Shown here: piece by piece, positions 1-9,312 of the stretch
Numbering within the stretch: the first letter of the stretch is position 1
Layout: every line of letters starts with the position of its first letter
DNA from: Muribaculaceae bacterium
Lineage (GTDB): Bacteria; Bacteroidota; Bacteroidia; Bacteroidales; Muribaculaceae
Length of the DNA stretch: 34,162 nucleotides
NCBI GenBank assembly: GCA_017555085.1
Contig: JAFZHD010000004.1
Span: 1-34,162 of the forward strand
Reading direction: 5' to 3'
Program-made: the position numbers and the translations under genes
The notes under the pieces: model-generated
Seen by the model: only the letters and a program-made list of their open reading frames with translations
Databases searched by the model: none
Told to the model about the DNA's origin: nothing

Positions 1-36
1 ACTATTGGATGAATATATTAAAAGAAAATATTAGGC

Positions 37-76
37 ATAAATACCCCATTGGAACGCGTTCCAATGGGGTATTTAT
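37..76. repeat. Perfect 40-bp palindrome, no spacer
   Basis: Two 20-nt arms are exactly complementary around the centre ACG|CGT at 56/57, with no unpaired spacer. The arms run from ATAAATACCCC outwards to the mirror-image end, and the symmetry breaks at 36/77. As RNA it would fold into a long stem on either strand. The flanks carry only short T runs, so it is at best a bidirectional terminator between alaS and whatever lies left of the window. It could also be a protein-binding or cruciform site. The symmetry is seen directly; the function is inferred. Confidence 0.75.
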
Positions 77-78
77 CA

Positions 79-130
79 TACTTTTTGTCTACTAAGAGTT
101 TTTTAGTGTATTTTCATCCTACTTTTTGTC
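79..130 (+). repeat. 11-bp direct repeat pair (TACTTTTTGTC) flanking a small hairpin
   Basis: TACTTTTTGTC occurs at 79-89 and again at 120-130, 41 bp apart. Between them lies a small inverted repeat, ACTAA...TTAGT (91-107). No coding sequence explains the repeats. They could be a short duplication or part of a tail region of an upstream gene. No function is assigned. Confidence 0.4.
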
Positions 131-148
131 CAGGTAACCCCAAAACAC

Positions 149-181
149 AAAAGCGCCGTTCTTTTGGAACGACGCTTTTTG
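149..181 (-). terminator. Terminator of alaS
   Basis: On the minus strand an AAAGCG-x-CGTTC arm and a GAACG-x-CGCTTT arm enclose a CAAAA loop. The two single-base positions face each other as a mismatch (T/G wobble in RNA). The stem is followed by a T-rich GTGTTTT. It begins 23 nt after the alaS stop codon, as expected for an intrinsic terminator. The plus-strand reading also ends in T5, so it may work in both directions. Confidence 0.8.
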
Positions 182-204
182 TATTTATTGCGACACTCTG
201 ACGA

Positions 205-2826
205 TTACACGCCGAGCAATTCACGCATTTTTTGAGCGGCTTGTGCAATGCCGTCTTTGTCCTTACCGCCGGCTTGTGCAAATCCGGGTTGACCACCGCC
301 ACCACCTTTGATGAGTTTTGCTGCTTCACGAACAACATTTGATGCATTGAAGCCTTCTTTCACGAGGTCTTCGGTAACCATTGCAGTCAACAAAGGCTTG
401 CCTACCATATCAACAGTCGCTGCTACAAACACTGTGCGTTGAGCCGAAGCGGCGCGAACACCAAATGCCACATTCTTGACAACTTCAGGGACACGAACAC
501 CTGCCATTGACACAACTTTCACACCGTTAACTTCAACTGCTTTTTCGAGCACTTGCTTAACGAGGTTGTTAACTCGTTCTTGGAAGTATTCTTCGGTTTG
601 ACGGCGCAATTCGGCATTTTCGTCAATTGACTTGCGCAATGCTTGCAACAAGTTGGGCGCATTGTTAAACATAGCGCTGATTTCCTTGATTTGAGCAGTC
701 AAGTCATCAACAGCCTTTTCAACATTTTCGCCTGTGATGGCCTCGATACGGCGAATACCGGCAGCGATACTGCTTTCTGACACGATTTTAATCATACCGA
801 TGTTGCCGGTGTTGTCAACATGTGTACCACCACACAATTCAACCGATGTGCCATATTTAATCACGCGAACTTCTTCGCCATATTTTTCACCAAAGAGAGC
901 CATAGCACCCATTGATTGGGCCTCAGCGATGGGCACATTGCGACGTTCGTCGCGAGCGATAGCCTCACGCACTTTCTTGTTTGCAAGATGTTCAACAGCC
1001 GAAATTTCTTCGGGAGTCATCTTTTGGAAGTGAGAGAAGTCAAAACGCAACACCTCGGGTGACACGAACGAACCTTTTTGTTCAACATGTGTACCGAGCA
1101 CCTCACGCAATGCTTCATGGAGCAAGTGAGTTGCTGTGTGGTTGCAAGAGATTGCTTGACGAGCGTCTTTGTTGATAGATGCCACGAAAGTAGCCTCAAC
1201 ATTTGCGGGCATTTTTTTGCTCAAATGCACGCCGATACCGTTTTCGCGTTTTGTATCGAAGATTTCAACAACATCTTCACCACATGCGAGAGTTCCACGG
1301 TCGCCCACTTGACCACCCATTTCTGCATAGAAAGGAGTAACCGAGAGAACGATTTGATAGAACTCTTTATTTTTTTGTTTCACTTTGCGGTAACGCAAAA
1401 TTTGTGTTTCGGCTTCGGCATTGTCATAACCCACAAACACTTGTTCGCCTTCACGAACCACTACCCAGTCGGTAGCCTCAACAGCAGCAGCATTGCGAGC
1501 GCGTGCTTTCTGAGCTGCCATTTCAGTATCAAAACCTTCGTGGTCAAGAGTCATATTGTTTTCTTTCAAGATAAGTTCGGTCAAGTCCAAGGGGAAACCG
1601 TAAGTATCATAAAGAACGAATGCTTCTTTACCCGAAATTTCGGTTTTGCCGGCTTCTTTTGCAGCGGCAATAGCACCGTCGAGCAAGCGGATACCGTTTT
1701 CGAGAGTACGCAAGAACGAATCTTCCTCTTCTTTGATAACCTTCATGATGAGGTCGCGTTGTGCGGGCAATTCGGGATAAGCCTCACCCATGCTCTCAAT
1801 GAGAGTGTCAACCAAGCGATACATGAATGCTTGTTTTTGGTCGAGGAATGTGTATGCATAACGAACTGCACGACGCAAGATGCGACGAATTACATAACCT
1901 GCTTTGGCATTGCTTGGCAACTGTGAGTCGGCGATAGAGAAAGAGATTGTGCGAACATGGTCGGCAATTACGCGCATTGCGATGTCAACCTTGTTGTCAA
2001 CGCCATATTTCTTTTCAGAGAGTTCAGCGATTTTGTTGATGAGGGGAGTAAACACATCGGTGTCATAGTTTGAGGTCTTGCCTTGGAGAGCCATGCAAAG
2101 ACGCTCAAAACCCATACCAGTATCGATAACCTTTGCAGGGAGGCCTTCCAATGAGCCGTCAGCCTTGCGGTTATACTGCATGAACACGAGGTTCCAAATT
2201 TCGATAACTTGGGGATGGTCGTGGTTAACGAGGTCGCGGCCCGACACAGCGGCACGCTCTTCGGCCGAGCGCAAGTCGATATGAATTTCAGAGCAAGGAC
2301 CACAAGGACCTGTATCGCCCATTTCCCAGAAGTTGTCTTTTTTGTTACCGTTGATGATATGATCTTTGGGGAGGTGTTTTTCCCAAATAGCAGCGGCTTC
2401 GTCATCGCGAGCGAGACCGTCGTCATCAGAACCTTCAAACACGGTTGCATAAAGATTTTCGGGGTTGAGTTTCAACACATCAACGAGATATTCCCAAGCC
2501 CAATCGATAGCCTCTTGCTTGAAGTAGTCGCCAAACGACCAGTTACCGAGCATTTCAAACATTGTGTGGTGATATGTATCCATACCCACCTCTTCCAAGT
2601 CGTTGTGCTTACCGCTCACACGCAAACATTTTTGCGAGTCGGCAACACGCTTATATTTTGCCGCGGCATTACCCAAAATAATATCCTTAAACTGGTTCAT
2701 ACCGGCATTTGTAAACATCAATGTGGGGTCATCTTTGATAACCATAGGAGCCGAAGGTACAATTTGGTGGCCTTTGCCACGGAAGAATTCCTTGAACGAC
2801 TCACGAATTTCTTTTGCTGTCAGCAT
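205..2826 (-). CDS. alaS: Alanine--tRNA ligase
   Basis: Cytoplasmic class II synthetase that charges tRNA-Ala and clears mischarged Ser or Gly. At 873 residues it has the full bacterial length. The N-terminal catalytic part shows [17 protein letters not shown] and the motif-3-like GMGFERL. The editing domain has the zinc pair HTATH (about residue 562) and CGGTH (about residue 665). The C-Ala domain ends with the Gly-rich [16 protein letters not shown]. The ATG at 2826 gives the standard N-terminus ([10 protein letters not shown]) and lies about 60 nt below a good -33/-7 promoter. The leader has no clear Shine-Dalgarno site, as usual in Bacteroidetes. The gene is monocistronic, ends at the hairpin at 149-181, and is divergent from the M23 peptidase gene. 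Identification is secure. Confidence 0.98.
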   Translation of the reverse strand: MLTAKEIRESFKEFFRGKGHQIVPSAPMVIKDDPTLMFTNAGMNQFKDIILGNAAAKYKRVADSQKCLRVSGKHNDLEEVGMDTYHHTMFEMLGNWSFGDYFKQEAIDWAWEYLVDVLKLNPENLYATVFEGSDDDGLARDDEAAAIWEKHLPKDHIINGNKKDNFWEMGDTGPCGPCSEIHIDLRSAEERAAVSGRDLVNHDHPQVIEIWNLVFMQYNRKADGSLEGLPAKVIDTGMGFERLCMALQGKTSNYDTDVFTPLINKIAELSEKKYGVDNKVDIAMRVIADHVRTISFSIADSQLPSNAKAGYVIRRILRRAVRYAYTFLDQKQAFMYRLVDTLIESMGEAYPELPAQRDLIMKVIKEEEDSFLRTLENGIRLLDGAIAAAKEAGKTEISGKEAFVLYDTYGFPLDLTELILKENNMTLDHEGFDTEMAAQKARARNAAAVEATDWVVVREGEQVFVGYDNAEAETQILRYRKVKQKNKEFYQIVLSVTPFYAEMGGQVGDRGTLACGEDVVEIFDTKRENGIGVHLSKKMPANVEATFVASINKDARQAISCNHTATHLLHEALREVLGTHVEQKGSFVSPEVLRFDFSHFQKMTPEEISAVEHLANKKVREAIARDERRNVPIAEAQSMGAMALFGEKYGEEVRVIKYGTSVELCGGTHVDNTGNIGMIKIVSESSIAAGIRRIEAITGENVEKAVDDLTAQIKEISAMFNNAPNLLQALRKSIDENAELRRQTEEYFQERVNNLVKQVLEKAVEVNGVKVVSMAGVRVPEVVKNVAFGVRAASAQRTVFVAATVDMVGKPLLTAMVTEDLVKEGFNASNVVREAAKLIKGGGGGQPGFAQAGGKDKDGIAQAAQKMRELLGV

Positions 2827-2890
2827 TTCTTGTTATATTTTTGTTTGGTTTATAATTACATTATAAGGGGTCTTTTTTTCAAAAGACTTG

Positions 2891-2921
2891 CAAAATTACA
2901 ACGATAATCTCGTTTTTGCAA
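2891..2921 (-). promoter_or_regulatory. Promoter of alaS (Bacteroidetes -33/-7 type)
   Basis: The minus strand reads TAATTTTGC, with the -7 box at 2898-2891. A TTG core sits at 2921-2919, 20 nt upstream. This fits the Bacteroides sigma-ABfr consensus TTTG-N19-21-TAnnTTTG. The predicted transcript starts near 2887, giving a leader of about 60 nt. Confidence 0.65.
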
Positions 2922-2980
2922 TTTTGACCGCTGTTTTTTATAATAATGTGAGTGATATACCTATTTTGCCACCCGTTTAC

Positions 2981-3062
2981 GGCAATTAACCACAAAAAAC
3001 GGCATTCTCGATTAAAGCACAAACCTTCAAGCAAAACAAAGCGCCGTTTTTAACTAATTGCC
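2981..3062. repeat. Nested inverted repeat between alaS and the M23 gene
   Basis: GGCAATTA (2981-2988) pairs with TAATTGCC (3055-3062), and inside it AAAAACGGC (2995-3003) pairs with GCCGTTTTT (3043-3051). The apical loop is 39 nt and the internal loop is asymmetric (6 and 3 nt). The element lies between two divergent promoters and does not overlap them. The 374-nt gap 2827-3200 holds this repeat, the two promoters and no credible gene. It could be a structured RNA, a regulator site or a small MITE-like remnant; nothing in the sequence decides. Confidence 0.5.
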
Positions 3063-3127
3063 AGCCCGATATATCACAGAAGTTGCAACCGTTGAAATAT
3101 ATTTAACATCAAAAAATGTCCTATTTG

Positions 3128-3158
3128 TTTGAAATTATAAAAATTATCACGAAATTTG
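3128..3158 (+). promoter_or_regulatory. Promoter of the M23 peptidase/MerR pair
   Basis: TTTG at 3128-3131 is followed after 19 nt by GAAATTTGC (3151-3159), one mismatch from TAnnTTTG. Transcription would start near 3162, about 39 nt before the ATG. Confidence 0.55.
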
Positions 3159-3200
3159 CATTTGTTGTTTAATCAATCGGGCACATTGCCCACAAGATGA

Positions 3201-4172
3201 ATGAGTAAGAAAGTATTTTACATATACAATTCCGCGACCGACACCTACGACCGAGTTTACCCATCGTGGAAAACTCGCCTGTGGGTATTCACCCGACACC
3301 TGCTTGTTGGCATTGGCATCGGCGCGCTCCTATTCTTCATCGTGTATTATTGGATTGATTTTCCTCGCGAAAAAGTCCTCAAACAGCAAAACGAGCAGTT
3401 GCAAACCGAGTTTAATATTCTCAGCAAACGACTCGACCACTCATTGGCCGTCATGAAAGACATTGCCGAACGCGACAACAACCTATATCGCGTCATGATG
3501 CAAGCCGACCGCATCACCGATGTGCAACGCCACGCTGGCCTAGAACGCGAAACCTCATACGAGCAACTCAAATCATTGCCCGATGCCGAACTCATCAAAA
3601 CGGTGTCAAACAAAATGAAAATGCTTGACCGCCAAATATATGTGCAAATCAAATCTTTTGACACGCTCAAAGTGATTGCAAGCCAACAAAAAGACCGCTT
3701 GATGCACATCCCGTCTATTCAGCCCGTGTCATCGCTCAAACTGCGACAAATGGCATCGGGATTTGGCTACCGCACCGACCCCGTATATGGCACTGGCAGA
3801 ATGCATGAAGGTGTAGACTTTGCTTGCGACCGCGGAACACCCATCTATGCCACCGGCGATGCTGTTGTTGCCGAGGCAAAATGGCACAGCGGATATGGCA
3901 ACCTCATAGTGCTAAACCACGGATATAACTACACCACTCGCTATGCCCACCTTACCGATATACTTGTTACCGCCGGTCAACGAGTAAAACGAGGAGACAA
4001 AATTGGCACCGTGGGCAACACCGGCAAATCGACCGGGCCACACCTCCACTATGAAGTGAGATACAAAGGCGCGCCCGTCAACCCGGCTAACTACTTTTTC
4101 AACGACCTAACACCCGAACAATATATTGAAATGATTAAACATGCCGAAAACGCCGGCCATGTAATGGACTAA
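3201..4172 (+). CDS. Membrane-anchored M23 (LytM-type) peptidase
   Basis: Probable murein endopeptidase, or a LytM-type activator, acting in the periplasm. The 323-residue protein has a short cytoplasmic N-terminus, one transmembrane helix (about 30-48) and a coiled-coil stretch (about 55-110). A C-terminal LytM domain spans about 180-305. All zinc ligands of active M23 enzymes are present: H202 and D206 in HEGVD, then H281 and H283 in HLH. It should therefore be catalytic, unlike degenerate LytM activators of the EnvC or NlpD kind. The ATG at 3201 is used because the preceding one (3197) opens only a three-codon frame. The MerR gene follows after 21 nt, so the two are probably cotranscribed. 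The physiological substrate cannot be read from the sequence. Confidence 0.9.
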   Translation: MSKKVFYIYNSATDTYDRVYPSWKTRLWVFTRHLLVGIGIGALLFFIVYYWIDFPREKVLKQQNEQLQTEFNILSKRLDHSLAVMKDIAERDNNLYRVMMQADRITDVQRHAGLERETSYEQLKSLPDAELIKTVSNKMKMLDRQIYVQIKSFDTLKVIASQQKDRLMHIPSIQPVSSLKLRQMASGFGYRTDPVYGTGRMHEGVDFACDRGTPIYATGDAVVAEAKWHSGYGNLIVLNHGYNYTTRYAHLTDILVTAGQRVKRGDKIGTVGNTGKSTGPHLHYEVRYKGAPVNPANYFFNDLTPEQYIEMIKHAENAGHVMD

Positions 4173-4193
4173 ATTTTAACAACACTGACAGTC

Positions 4194-4526
4194 ATGGAAT
4201 TGAGCAAAAAATACTACAAAATCAGCGAAGTAGCCGCTATCCTTAACATCCCCGCATCGACATTGCGATTTTGGGAAGACAAGTTCACACTCATCAAACC
4301 GCATCGCAACGAGCACGGAACCCGTTTTTACACTCCCAAGGACATTGAGGTTATTCGCATGGTTTATTATTTGGTCAAAGAGAAAGGGCTGAAACTTGAT
4401 GCCGCACAAGAGCAAATTCGCAACAACCACTCGGGCGTATCGCGCAAGCACAAAGCCATTGAGCGCCTCAAAGCCATCAGAGCCGAGTTGCAAGCGATGC
4501 TCGATGCGTTACACTCGCTTCGCTAA
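4194..4526 (+). CDS. MerR-family transcriptional regulator, DNA-binding domain only
   Basis: A 110-residue cytoplasmic protein. The winged helix-turn-helix of the MerR family fills about residues 5-75 (YYKISEVAAILNIPASTLRFWE, then GTRFYTPKDIEVI). A short basic helix ends in ELQAMLDALHSLR. The usual long dimerisation helix plus effector-binding domain is missing, so no ligand can be guessed. This compact form paired with an M23 peptidase gene is familiar from Bacteroidales. It may regulate its own operon, but the spacer of the promoter at 3128-3158 shows no clear dyad. Confidence 0.9.
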   Translation: MELSKKYYKISEVAAILNIPASTLRFWEDKFTLIKPHRNEHGTRFYTPKDIEVIRMVYYLVKEKGLKLDAAQEQIRNNHSGVSRKHKAIERLKAIRAELQAMLDALHSLR

Positions 4527-4619
4527 CGCCCCCGCTCCATACCATTGACACGCATACCATAACGACATTTCTATCCGATAGAGACTCCATAACACGAAAC
4601 AACAACCCTTAAATAAATT

Positions 4620-5582
4620 ATGCTCATGAAAAAACTTCTGATTTTAGCGGCCATATTGCTCGCACAGTCAGCAATGGCCCAAGGCTTAAAACAGGGAACT
4701 TTGTCAAATGTAAAACGTTTGACCACAGGGACTGAAATGTATGAAAATCCGCGTTGGTCGCCCGACGGCACCAAGATAGCCTTTACCCGATTGGGTTACG
4801 ACGGATTATACATTATCGACGCAAACGGCACAGCAGTTACCCAAATTTCTGACGATTTGGGCGTTGGTTATCAATATCAATGGAGTGCCGACTCTCACGA
4901 AATTTTAGTTCGCGACACCCGTTGGGAAAACAACGCCACCGGAACAATGCGACTTCACGCCGCATGGTCTATTGACATGAAAGGCAAAAAAGTGCGCCTC
5001 AGCGAAGATGCCGAATACATGCAACCTGCCGCATGGCGTTACTCTCCAGTCGGCGAAAAGAGCATTATGTGTGTTGATGCGCCCGCCATTAGCGGCATCA
5101 AACTCAAAGCAGTGTCAACCGCCGTGCTCCAAACCGTTGCAAAAAGCGTTGGCAGCAACATCAGTTTCTATGTTGACGGCGACAACCTTTACAAAATCAC
5201 AGCCCGCGGCACAAAAGTGCTTATCAACCAAGGTCCATCGTTTGCTCCCGCATTGTCGCCCGACGGCACAAAAGTGGCATTCAACCAAATGGACGATGTG
5301 TGTGTTATGAACATTGACGGCACAGGCAAAAAAGTTATCGGTGCAGGCTACAACGCATCTTGGGTAAACAACAACCAGATTGTGTTTGAACGCACCACCG
5401 ACGACGGCCACACCTACCTCACCGGCGAACTCTACATGGCTTCTATCGACGGCAGCAACATCAAGAAATTAACATCTACTGCCGACAAAATCGAGATGAA
5501 CCCGAGCGTTTCGCCCGACGGCACAAAAGTTGTGTTCACATCTTTTGTTGACGGCCAAGTTTACATCGCCGACCTTAAATAA
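4620..5582 (+). CDS. Periplasmic TolB-like PD40 beta-propeller protein
   Basis: A 320-residue exported protein built of PD40/WD40-like blades. Three clear motifs are PRWSPDGTKIAFTR, PALSPDGTKVAFNQ and PSVSPDGTKVVFTS, with a weaker one, YQWSADSHEILVRD. The signal peptide is MKKLLILAAILLAQSAMAQ with no lipobox cysteine. An in-frame ATG at 4626 gives this classical MKK signal and may be the true start instead of 4620. TolB-type propellers usually mediate protein contacts, but no partner is evident here, and it is not tolB itself because no tol/pal genes are adjacent. The amidase gene follows after 24 nt. No promoter box was found in the 93 nt upstream, so read-through from the M23/MerR genes is possible. 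Confidence 0.85.
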   Translation: MLMKKLLILAAILLAQSAMAQGLKQGTLSNVKRLTTGTEMYENPRWSPDGTKIAFTRLGYDGLYIIDANGTAVTQISDDLGVGYQYQWSADSHEILVRDTRWENNATGTMRLHAAWSIDMKGKKVRLSEDAEYMQPAAWRYSPVGEKSIMCVDAPAISGIKLKAVSTAVLQTVAKSVGSNISFYVDGDNLYKITARGTKVLINQGPSFAPALSPDGTKVAFNQMDDVCVMNIDGTGKKVIGAGYNASWVNNNQIVFERTTDDGHTYLTGELYMASIDGSNIKKLTSTADKIEMNPSVSPDGTKVVFTSFVDGQVYIADLK

Positions 5583-5606
5583 CCACCATCTAAAACACGA
5601 TATATC

Positions 5607-8600
5607 ATGAAACGAATATCTATTATATTTACCATTATCTTAATGGCAATGGTAGCACTGCCCACCGAAGCGGCAACAAAATGGACTAATTACAGAATCA
5701 TGCTCGACCCCGGCCACGGCGGTAGCGACCCCGGCGCATCAGGTCCAAGCGCACCCCACGAAGCTACTCTCGTATTGCGATGTGGTTTGGCATTGAAAAA
5801 ACGCATTGAAAACGAATGTGGCGGTACAGTCAAGATGACTCGCGACACCGATGTATTTATTTCGCTAACCTCTCGTCGCAACTCATCGGTTTCATACGAC
5901 CCCTATATCTTCTGTTCAATTCACTTGAATGCCTACAACCAATCGGCCAAAGGTACTGAAACCTACTATTATTGGTCAGAAGGCAACAGTTATTTGCTCG
6001 CCCAAAAAGTTCACAACCAGCTTATCGCCAACTTCAAAACTGTCAGCGGCTTCACTCCCACCAACCGTGGTGTGAAATATGGCAATTTGGCAGTTATTAA
6101 GGGTTCATCTAGCGTTCCCGCAATTTTGACCGAAGGCCTCTTTGTTGACAACACTACCGAGTGGAACATAATCAAGACCGAATCGCTCGACGGTTTCAAG
6201 AAATGGGTACAAGGCCACCTCTACGGTTTCTACGACCGCCTCGTATTGCTCAAAAGCGACATCGTTGACCCCAGCGGCACAACAGTTACCGTTCCCGACC
6301 CCACAATGACAGTCAACCCCTCTTCAATGTCATTCTCATGTAACAACGGCGAAACACGCACCAACAGCGTGTCAATCAAAGGCTCAAACCTCACATCGGC
6401 CGTTACAGCATCAATCTCGGGCACAGGCTTCTCTATCTCGTCACAATCACTCTCAACCACAGGCGGCTCTGTCACCGTCAAATTTGCGCCATCATCGGTT
6501 GGCACATTCAGCGGCACGCTCACACTCAAATCGGGCTCATTGACCAAAACAGTTTCATTGAGCGGTACAGCAACAGCGGCTCCGTTGACATTCACCGAAG
6601 GTTGGAATGCATCAGACCAAAACAATACTCTCACAAAATTTGGTTGGGATGCCGGTAAAGTGCGCAACATGACCTATAATGCCGGCAAATTGTATCTCGT
6701 ATATAACCACAGCGACATCAAGGTCGTAAATGCTCAAACAGGTGCCGACCTGGGCAACCTCAACAAAGCGGGCGTTGAAAGCGGCACGCTCACTCTTTGT
6801 GATGTGAAATGCTGTGACGGTAAAATCGTTGCATGTAACCTTGCAACATCGGCAAACGGAAACGCATTGCGCGTTTATGTGTGGGACAACGACCAATCAG
6901 ACCCACGCGTACTCCTCAACACCACCAATTTTGGCGGAGCCGAACGCATCGGTGACTACATCGGCTTCTATGGCACATGGACAAGCGGCCAACTCGTATT
7001 TGGCCATTACAGCAGCACTGTCACTCGCGTAATCACTTATGCCATCACCAACGGTGTGTGTGCAACAACTCCCACAGTTGTCAACGCCACCACCGACGGC
7101 TCTACCCAACTCAACACAGGCGGCTCTACTCGCGTATATCCCGGCGGCTCATACTTCTGGATTGACGGTAAAAACAACCATGCATCACGCCACAAAGCCG
7201 ACGGAACTCGCGAATACTATATCGACGACGAAGAGACTTGGGGCACTGCATTGCAAATCTTCACTTGGCAAGGCACTCAATATGGTTTGCAAATGATGTT
7301 CAACGCCATGGAAGGCGAAAACTGGTCAAGCCAAACCGACGCACAAAAAGCCAAAAACTACACCGGCGGCCGCATGCGCCTACTTCGCCCCGATGAAAGT
7401 TGGAGCAAACCCACCGATTGTGGTCAATATCCCTCGGCAGGTTTGAGTTCAACCGTTCAAAATACCAACTGTACAGGTAATGTTATCGCAGCCGTTAACG
7501 GCGACAAAGGCGTTGAAGCATGGGTATTGTCAACCGGCCAAGGTATTGCCTACTTCAAACACGGCACTGTTCCCACCTATACCGTCGAAGAAATCACCCC
7601 CGCCACACCCACTCTCGCTGCAAGCGTAAGTTCTTTGTCATTGACAGCACAACAAGGCGAAAGCACAACAGGCAAGGTTAAAGTTTCGGGCACATCTTTG
7701 AAAGGCGACATCAGCCTCGCACTTTCAGGCACTAACGCCGACATGTTCAGCATCAGCAAAACATCTGTTGCACAAGCATCGGCAGCCGACGGAGTGAACA
7801 TCACAGTTACATACTCGCCCACAAGCGTAGGCAGCCACACAGCGACTCTCACTCTCACATCAACCGATGCAACAAGCGTGAAAGTATCGTTGAAAGGAAC
7901 AGCAACCGAGCCCACTTATCTCGACGACAACGTTATGGCAATGGAACTAGGTTGGAAAACACCCTCTTGGGCCGACCTCACAACCAACCTCAACCGCGCC
8001 ATCACATATAAAGACGGCAAATTATATGCTTTGAATGCAAAAAGTTGGGCTGCACCCGTCATCAACATTGTTGATGCCTATGCAGGCACAGCAGCAGGCA
8101 CATTGAGCGTTGAAGGCTTGCAATCGGCCACATTCCAATTGTCAGACATCGAAGCCGTAGGCAACAAAATCATCGGTTGCAACGGTGTATCGGCATCACA
8201 AGTGTTTAGAGTGTACCGTTGGGACAGCGACACTTCAAAACCCGTACAAATCCTTGAAGATGCAACCCACGGCGGCGTAGCGACAGGCGGTCAGATTTCA
8301 GTCAGCGGCGACCTCACCAACGGTCGTTTGTGGACACTCTCGGCCACCGGCACACAAGCCATCTATTACACCATCTCAAACGGTACAGTTAACGCAACTG
8401 CCAATATCATCAACCTCACCACCGACGGCTCAACAGCCATTGCAGGTTCAAGTTCTTATGGCCAAGGCGATGTTATCTATAATACCGACGGAACATTCTG
8501 GGTTGTCACCAAAGACATCTACCCCACACTATTTGACGCATCAGGCAAGCAAATCGCTGTTATGAAAGCAGCAGCATTTGGCAACAACCAACGAGGCACT

Positions 8601-9131
8601 TCAATGAAGTTCTTCACATTTGGCAGCAAGAAATATGCAGTGGCATCAACCTACCTCGGCAGTGCATCTTCAACATTGCACAACGGCGGTTTCGTTCTCA
8701 TCGACATCACTTCAGGTGCTGAAAACGCATCGGCCTATAACTGCCGCTACCCCGAAAACGGTTTCTCAGAAACTACCAACGCTCAATTTGTAACAAGCGT
8801 ATGTTACGGCACTCGCGACGACAACACCACACTCGATGTGTGGGTAAACATCTGTCAGCAAGGCGTTGCACACTACACTTACAAAGGCCTCAAAACCAAC
8901 AACATTGAGTCTGTCGCAAACGTTGCACAAGGCGAAATCATCGCCAGCCGCGGCTTGATTGAGGTAGTGGGCATGGAAAATGTCACTATCGGCATCTATT
9001 CAACATCAGGCGCATTGGTGGCATGCGAACAAGCCGACAACATTGACATTTCGGCTCTCGCTCACGGCATCTACATCATCACTGCAACCGATGCCAACGG
9101 CAACACCATCGTCAAGAAAATTGCGAAATAA
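5607..9131 (+). CDS. Multidomain N-acetylmuramoyl-L-alanine amidase with duplicated Ig/propeller modules and T9SS-like tail
   Basis: Predicted secreted peptidoglycan amidase of 1174 residues. The signal peptide is about 1-23. An Amidase_3 domain (about 28-212) carries zinc ligands H37 (DPGHGG), E52 (HEAT) and H106 (SIHLNA), plus catalytic E176 (ILTEG), so it looks active. Then come an Ig-like choice-of-anchor-D domain (231-323), a propeller-like region (329-655), a second Ig-like domain (664-768) and a second propeller-like region (769-1097). Both halves share features such as the TTDGST motif, which points to internal duplication. Residues 1101-1174 resemble a Por/T9SS type A sorting domain ending in GIYIITATDANGNTIVKKIAK-like sequence. 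The normal amidase size is 200-450 residues. It probably shares a transcript with the PD40 gene and ends at the terminator at 9155-9189. Surface attachment is inferred and depends on a T9SS elsewhere in the genome. Confidence 0.88.
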   Translation: MKRISIIFTIILMAMVALPTEAATKWTNYRIMLDPGHGGSDPGASGPSAPHEATLVLRCGLALKKRIENECGGTVKMTRDTDVFISLTSRRNSSVSYDPYIFCSIHLNAYNQSAKGTETYYYWSEGNSYLLAQKVHNQLIANFKTVSGFTPTNRGVKYGNLAVIKGSSSVPAILTEGLFVDNTTEWNIIKTESLDGFKKWVQGHLYGFYDRLVLLKSDIVDPSGTTVTVPDPTMTVNPSSMSFSCNNGETRTNSVSIKGSNLTSAVTASISGTGFSISSQSLSTTGGSVTVKFAPSSVGTFSGTLTLKSGSLTKTVSLSGTATAAPLTFTEGWNASDQNNTLTKFGWDAGKVRNMTYNAGKLYLVYNHSDIKVVNAQTGADLGNLNKAGVESGTLTLCDVKCCDGKIVACNLATSANGNALRVYVWDNDQSDPRVLLNTTNFGGAERIGDYIGFYGTWTSGQLVFGHYSSTVTRVITYAITNGVCATTPTVVNATTDGSTQLNTGGSTRVYPGGSYFWIDGKNNHASRHKADGTREYYIDDEETWGTALQIFTWQGTQYGLQMMFNAMEGENWSSQTDAQKAKNYTGGRMRLLRPDESWSKPTDCGQYPSAGLSSTVQNTNCTGNVIAAVNGDKGVEAWVLSTGQGIAYFKHGTVPTYTVEEITPATPTLAASVSSLSLTAQQGESTTGKVKVSGTSLKGDISLALSGTNADMFSISKTSVAQASAADGVNITVTYSPTSVGSHTATLTLTSTDATSVKVSLKGTATEPTYLDDNVMAMELGWKTPSWADLTTNLNRAITYKDGKLYALNAKSWAAPVINIVDAYAGTAAGTLSVEGLQSATFQLSDIEAVGNKIIGCNGVSASQVFRVYRWDSDTSKPVQILEDATHGGVATGGQISVSGDLTNGRLWTLSATGTQAIYYTISNGTVNATANIINLTTDGSTAIAGSSSYGQGDVIYNTDGTFWVVTKDIYPTLFDASGKQIAVMKAAAFGNNQRGTSMKFFTFGSKKYAVASTYLGSASSTLHNGGFVLIDITSGAENASAYNCRYPENGFSETTNAQFVTSVCYGTRDDNTTLDVWVNICQQGVAHYTYKGLKTNNIESVANVAQGEIIASRGLIEVVGMENVTIGIYSTSGALVACEQADNIDISALAHGIYIITATDANGNTIVKKIAK

Positions 9132-9154
9132 CACCGTTCCTTAACCCCATTCTA

Positions 9155-9189
9155 TAAAAAATGTGCGAGTCCCCCTCGCACATTTTTTT
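9155..9189 (+). terminator. Terminator after the amidase gene
   Basis: A-rich leader, stem TGTGCGA/TCGCACA with a short C-rich loop, then T7. It starts 24 nt after the stop codon. An open frame overlapping it (9163-9354) has no coding character. Confidence 0.88.
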
Positions 9190-9263
9190 ATTGCACAATA
9201 TTACACATTACCCACTTTAATTCATATTACAAAATTCTCATCTCATTTTTTTGTTTCAATCTA

Positions 9264-9312
9264 TAAATTTGGTTGCAAAACAGGCTCATTTTGGCCACCA
9301 CATTGGTCAAAA
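9264..9312 (+). promoter_or_regulatory. Possible promoter box and inverted repeat upstream of the Asn/Gln-rich protein
   Basis: TAAATTTG (9264-9271) fits the -7 consensus but no -33 box stands at the right distance. Just after it, ATTTTGGCCA (9288-9297) and TGGTCAAAAT (9303-9312) form a near-perfect inverted repeat with a 5-nt spacer, followed by a T-rich run. The repeat could be an operator, an attenuator hairpin or a second terminator. The leader to the ATG at 9413 would be about 135 nt. The remainder of 9190-9412 shows nothing else. Confidence 0.35.

Noticed and set aside
1078..1926. Long plus-strand open frame opposite alaS (282 codons), and another at 2209-2907
   Set aside because: They run antisense to a complete, strongly conserved alaS, have odd Cys/Phe/His-rich composition, no promoter and no recognisable domain; they arise from the codon bias of alaS.
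4176..4493. 105-codon minus-strand frame opposite the MerR gene
   Set aside because: It is fully antisense to a recognisable MerR domain and has no domain or start signal of its own.
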